64,000 nucleotides of DNA from Musa acuminata AAA Group (lineage: Eukaryota > Streptophyta > Magnoliopsida > Zingiberales > Musaceae): positions 32,015,001-32,079,000 of the forward strand of contig NC_088339.1 of assembly GCF_036884655.1 (NCBI RefSeq), given 5' to 3'. Under the pieces are notes generated by a model, which was not told where the DNA came from, did no database searches, and worked only from the letters and a program-made list of their open reading frames with translations. The position numbers were made by a program, and so were the translations under genes. The number at the start of each line of letters is the position of its first letter. Position 1 is the stretch's first letter. Shown here one piece after another: positions 59,625 to 64,000 of the stretch.

Positions 59625-62293
59625 ATGGAGACCGCCTCCTTCTTCCCGGTGGATCCGCAGATCCCCGTCGACTTCAAGATCCGCAAATCCCTCACCGGCC
59701 ACGGGTTAACCGTCCGCGACGCCCAGGGCAGCCTCGCCTACCGGATCTGCGCCCCCCGGCGCCTCCGTTGCTCCTCTTCCTCCGCCCCCAATCCTCGCCT
59801 CACCAAGACCCTCTTCGACGCCGCCGGCAATCCCTTGATCAGCGTCGTCTATCACAACGTTAGCTCTTCCATCCTCTCCTTCACACCGCGTTCAAATATC
59901 ATCTTTTTAGTATTATTTTTTGGTCGTACCCGGTAAAGCATCAATAGCTAATTCTCGTGGACTAGTTCGTGCTCGTGAATTCAAGAGCTTGGCCACTAGC
60001 CGTGGTTGCAACTTCTTTCTGATACTTTGTTCTTCCTTTATTCACCAGCTTCAAAATCTAAGGATCGCGTTAGGTTATTCCTTAGGGCGAATTGTGGTCT
60101 TGACAATAAATGACCAAATTTGCAGATTAAGTCGTCAAGATTCCGTAACTTGGATGTTCTTGTGACTCGATTATTCATGCTGATACGATAGAGAGGCGGA
60201 CTTGTACAAGTAGCTTTGATCCTTGTAATTTATGGATATCCATTTTGTTTCTTAATATAGCTTAGCTTTTACTTTGAAGTTTCACGGTTGTTCTGAAGTA
60301 CATAATCTTGTAGGATGAGTGGCACGGCTTCAGAGGGAACAGCCAGGAACTGAAGGATTTGATTTTTACAGTGAGAAAGATATTATACTCTCCATTTGAA
60401 ACTGAGCTACACGTGTTCTTATCAAGCACGAATATAGGTGACCAAAAACCATGTTTTAGACTCAAAGGCAACGCTTTTCGAAGAGCATGCACCATAATAA
60501 GTGGGAATTCGACTGTGGCTCAGGTAATAATCAATTTTGCTCCATTATTTGCTCGACTTTAAGGGCATATTATGTCACTGGTGTAATTTTTGTTAATATT
60601 CTTCAACATCATTATGATTCAGGAATAAGTGCTAAGTTTGCAGGGGTTCTGTGATGAATCCTATTCTTCTTTTATTTTCTTCATTTCCATTTTTTAGGGG
60701 ATGGTGGTGGGTCATAATTTCTTGTTAGCATATTTCAAGGATGGTATGACCAGTTGGAGGAAAGTTATGTGGTCTTGGTTTATTTGATATCCCGAATCTT
60801 TCTTTGTCTGGTGAGTGATGGAGAATGATGAATGCAGAACATAAGTTAGTTGTAAGCAGAAAAATGGTTCGGAAGGTCTTTGTGTGCTTTACATTGAGAT
60901 AATCATTGTGGATTTCTCCTTGTTGGTAGGAGATGATGAGATTTGTTGATCTGTACAAATGTAGTTTCGAATGAGCTAATTGTAACTGCTGAATTGCAAG
61001 TGTCCAGTTCTCTGAGAAATTGCTTTGGGGGGAAAATACAATAGTAGTAGACGTTCTGAAGAACATTAGATAATCATCTGATGCAGGAGGAAAAAATGGT
61101 TGATGAACTGGATCAGTCCCATTCTGGATGTAAAATGATAAAAAGTGGTGATCAACTAACATGGAAATATTTACATTGTCCTTATATATATTTCTCAATA
61201 ATGGAGGGCTTTTGACTCTTTTTGTCTCTTTCTAGTGAAAGGAACAGCATCCATTCCACTAAAGCCCTTTTCTTGGCTTGAGAACTTTAAATTTTTATAA
61301 TGGACAATCTTCTCTAGAGAAGATAGTTTAGGTGAATTATTTTTGCATTTTCTACTCTAGTGAATAGTATTCAGCAATTAGTTTATACGACATTCCACCG
61401 CAGAGAAGATTTAGATTTAGTTAGAAGTGTGCTGTTAGAAGTTGAAGCAAGGCAAAAATTTCAAAAATCTTTGTGGCTGGGATGTGAAACAGGAGAACAA
61501 GGAAAAAAGATAAGTTTTTGTGAGATGTTTTACTGGCATCTTACATGTGGACATCATGTAAAGAAGGAACTAAGACAGTTTTCCTTCTTGATATTTTGTT
61601 GTCAAGTCTTTTGTTTATTCTGGATTTCAGGAGTGCACTACCAAAGATGTTGGTTCTGTTTTTAGATCAAGAAACGGCATAGTTTAATGTATTTTTTCCT
61701 TGTGACAGTGCTGTGGACCCTTTGCATGTTAAGATGAAGGTAAAGAAGCTTAAAGACGACAAAATTTTAGTATATTTCTCTTGTTTTATTACTTCCTTTG
61801 TTTTGGTTACCTAGGTTCTGTTTGGTACACAATTGGCTCGGTACAGGAGGATATTTTTCATTTTATAAATAATTTTCGTTTCTATGTCAGCATCTATGAG
61901 CGAAAACTCGTTTCTAGTTTACTTTCTGTTAATGAATACTCCATAGATGTCTTTGTTCCACATTTTTCGAGCCATGAGTGCAATCAGTTCATCTTTTTGG
62001 AGTTGTTCTTTCAAACTAGTTTTAGGTCTATTTTTAAACAGGCCAAGCTGCCATTGCAGCAGATCTAGTTTCTATTGTCTTTTGGTTAATTGGATATCAT
62101 ATTATGGGTCATCAAACCAGTTAAGTCTGTCAGATTTGTGTGAAATAATATAACTCTTTTTTGGCTGCAGACAAGTCTCTTGTACAAACTGAGGAAGATT
62201 ATTTATTCAAGGCATAAGTTTCGACTTACTGTTTATCCTGGAAACGATTGTGTTCTTGTCATCGCGATGCTCATGGCTTTCTTTTGGAAGTAA
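59625..62293 (+). CDS. LURP-one-related protein
   Basis: Member of the LURP1-related family, a tubby-C-like beta-barrel fold; one Arabidopsis member is needed for basal defence against an oomycete, while most have no known role. Exons are 59625-59858, 60314-60523 and 62171-62293, giving 188 residues, all phase 0. Family segments: residues 10-60 with DFKIRKSLTGHGLTVRDAQG and LFDAAGNPLISV, then DLIFTVRKILYSPFETELHV, FRLKGNAFRRACTIISGNST and a C-terminal FRLTVYPGNDCVLVIAML strand ending in FFWK. The ATG at 59625 matches the family start; an in-frame Met at 59427 would add 66 residues with no family similarity. Intron 1's donor is GTTAGC, acceptable but weaker than consensus. Intron 2 is 1.6 kb. 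The family identification is by motif recall. Confidence 0.85.
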
Positions 62294-63794
62294 CCTGCTA
62301 ACGGAGGGCTAAACGTTGGTGATGCAGTTGTAAGGAGTTCTCATTCCTCCACAAGTAATCTCCTGAGCCAGGTCGATTGGGCAATTCATTGATTTTTCTC
62401 ATGAATGATGTCTTATCACTGGACTGTAAATTGTTACTGGGGGCATTTTGAATGTACTGTAAATAGTTCCATTATCACATCGAGTAAAGATTTATCCATT
62501 TAACCTTGGCCTTCCCAGTTTGTTATGTCTGTGCACTAGATAAGAGGCCCAAGGACATTATTTGCTGTGAAGAAATTGGACGGTAATCAGTACAAGATTC
62601 GGTTTATGTTTTGCCTGGGTGCTTTACCTATTTCTGAATCCTGCTCTAGACAAGGTGTACTCCAGTCGACAAGTGCAGACCTGAAACACACCAATTCCTT
62701 CCGGATGAACGAAGGCAAAAATCTGTTGCTTGATAAGCAATACATCAAAAAATCTGTTTCTTGATAAGCGATGTGTTGAAGTTGTTGGATGCTTTCTCAG
62801 GAGGCAAAAACTCATGTTCTTGCTAAGAGTTTATTTGTGATGTGAAATCCATGGAACTTTATGGTTCTGAAAGTTTTAGAAGCAGGTCTTTGTAAAATAT
62901 GGATCCAATGAATTAAACCTGCTATAGGGTGGATTAAGTTGAATGATGATGAGACTTATGATGATCAGGTCTAAAAAGGGTGGTGTTGGTTTCTATTGTC
63001 TGATAGTAATGATGTATGTCTACTGACAAACTGCAGAATTTTCTTGGAAGGGAGGAGTAGATACAATGGGCTAATGGCCATTTGATGGGATCAAGCCAGC
63101 TATCACAGAGGGCATTCAATGCCTTGAAATTGAATCTGATGATGCTGACTTGGTGAAAGTTTTGAACAGGGAGGAGCCACCCCCATGGTGTCTGACTAAC
63201 AGTTTTAGAAAACTTATTTGTTGGCTAAACAAATTTCAATATGTAAAGATTCTTCATATTTATAAGGAATGCAATAGATGTGGGCATTGCCTAGCTGCCT
63301 ACAAATTTTGTTTCTGATCAGGTCTGGAGGGCCTTCAGATTTTGAAGTAATATATCCCTTTTTTTTTTGAAAAAAAATAATCTGCCATGTGAAGATGGAG
63401 TTTTCATTGCCATCCAGTTAAAAAGCTGCAACTGAGAAATCAATGTGCTATTCTTTGCTTCATCTGCATCTCTGTGACATGTCATTGTGAATTAATGTGC
63501 CAATGATACAGTAATCACTCTTTTTCAGATCTACTTGTTCTCCAAAAGCAGACCCACATACTTGTCAAATGTTTATGAAATTAGGGTTTCAACCAGGACA
63601 AATCTGGACTAGAGACTTGCAATATAAATTTTTTAGGATATTTCCAAGAACCCATTTAATTAGGATTAAGCATTTTTATTCACATCATCAGTGTTTGCCC
63701 AACCATCCAGCACCTGATGACTTTTCTGTTCTTCAGTTGTGATGGTAATTGTCAACCCACATGTCTCTCTCTCTCTCTTGCAAGTATAATTCAT

Positions 63795-63848
<54 letters not shown>

Positions 63849-64000
63849 TAGCAAGTGGATAAAAAGTTGAATTGGTATATAAATATAAGGATTTGGTGTA
63901 TACAATATCAGTAAATTGAGATTAAATATTTTAGATCATAATGCCTCGGGAGACTAAAACTACTACTTTTCTTGCATAAGAGGGGCACTACAATCAATAT
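62294..64000. other. LURP-one-like 3' flank and spacer
   Basis: No gene recognised. Small open frames only. A long GA microsatellite lies near the end. Confidence 0.5.
63798..63846 (+). repeat. (GA)n microsatellite
   Basis: About 24 uninterrupted GA units, preceded 25 bases upstream by a short (CT)n tract on the same strand. The two tracts are complementary and could pair. Confidence 0.97.

Noticed and set aside
1..64000. CRISPR array, bacterial operon, organellar insert, or known plant miRNA precursor
   Set aside because: No spaced identical short repeats, no polycistronic layout, no organelle genes seen, and no match to the common miRNA families I know. A miRNA or structured-RNA search tool would be needed to exclude less common ones.

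Overview
This is a plant nuclear window, most likely from a non-grass monocot such as a Musa (banana) relative. The genes are spliced plant families with GT-AG introns. Several genes have very GC-rich first exons (bZIP, MnSOD, expansins, LURP-one-like) followed by AT-rich introns and spacers, a base-composition gradient typical of commelinid monocots. The genus is an inference and cannot be proven from the sequence alone.

Layout in order: the 3' end of a RIC1-type Rab GEF gene (+, 971-4289); a group I bZIP transcription factor (+, 5607-10977); a divergent, inverted pair of alpha-expansin genes (-, 11733-12678 and +, 16903-17849) around a 4.2 kb spacer holding a retroelement-like repeat and a G-box cluster; a macro-domain protein (+, 18545-22324); mitochondrial Mn superoxide dismutase (+, 23540-28319); a divergent pair of OVATE-family genes (-, 32337-33167 and +, 35712-36050); an internally deleted Ty1/copia element (-, 37202 to about 38702) beside an LTR-like remnant; an EPF-like secreted cysteine-rich peptide (+, 41142-41846); a CBL-interacting protein kinase (CIPK, +, 47679-49010) with a 63-codon upstream ORF; a two-domain saposin-B protein (-, 52125-56395); tRNA-Ser(UGA) (-, 58347-58428); and a LURP-one-related protein (+, 59625-62293).

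The genes do not form an operon or an obvious single pathway. Common themes are growth and shape (expansins, OFPs, EPFL), stress and calcium signalling (MnSOD, CIPK, bZIP, LURP-like) and trafficking or lumenal lipid handling (RIC1, saposin-like). The most unusual points are: the two near-identical expansins, each altered at a different conserved domain-1 position; the CIPK gene, which has a 5-copy 131-bp array of TGGGCC/TGGGCT motifs upstream and a 3-copy 330-bp array downstream, the latter nested in an older duplication; and the copia derivative that keeps its primer-binding site and a broken gag but has lost everything between gag and the 3' LTR. I see no CRISPR array, bacterial-type system or viral gene, and I do not see a clearly undescribed multi-gene system.
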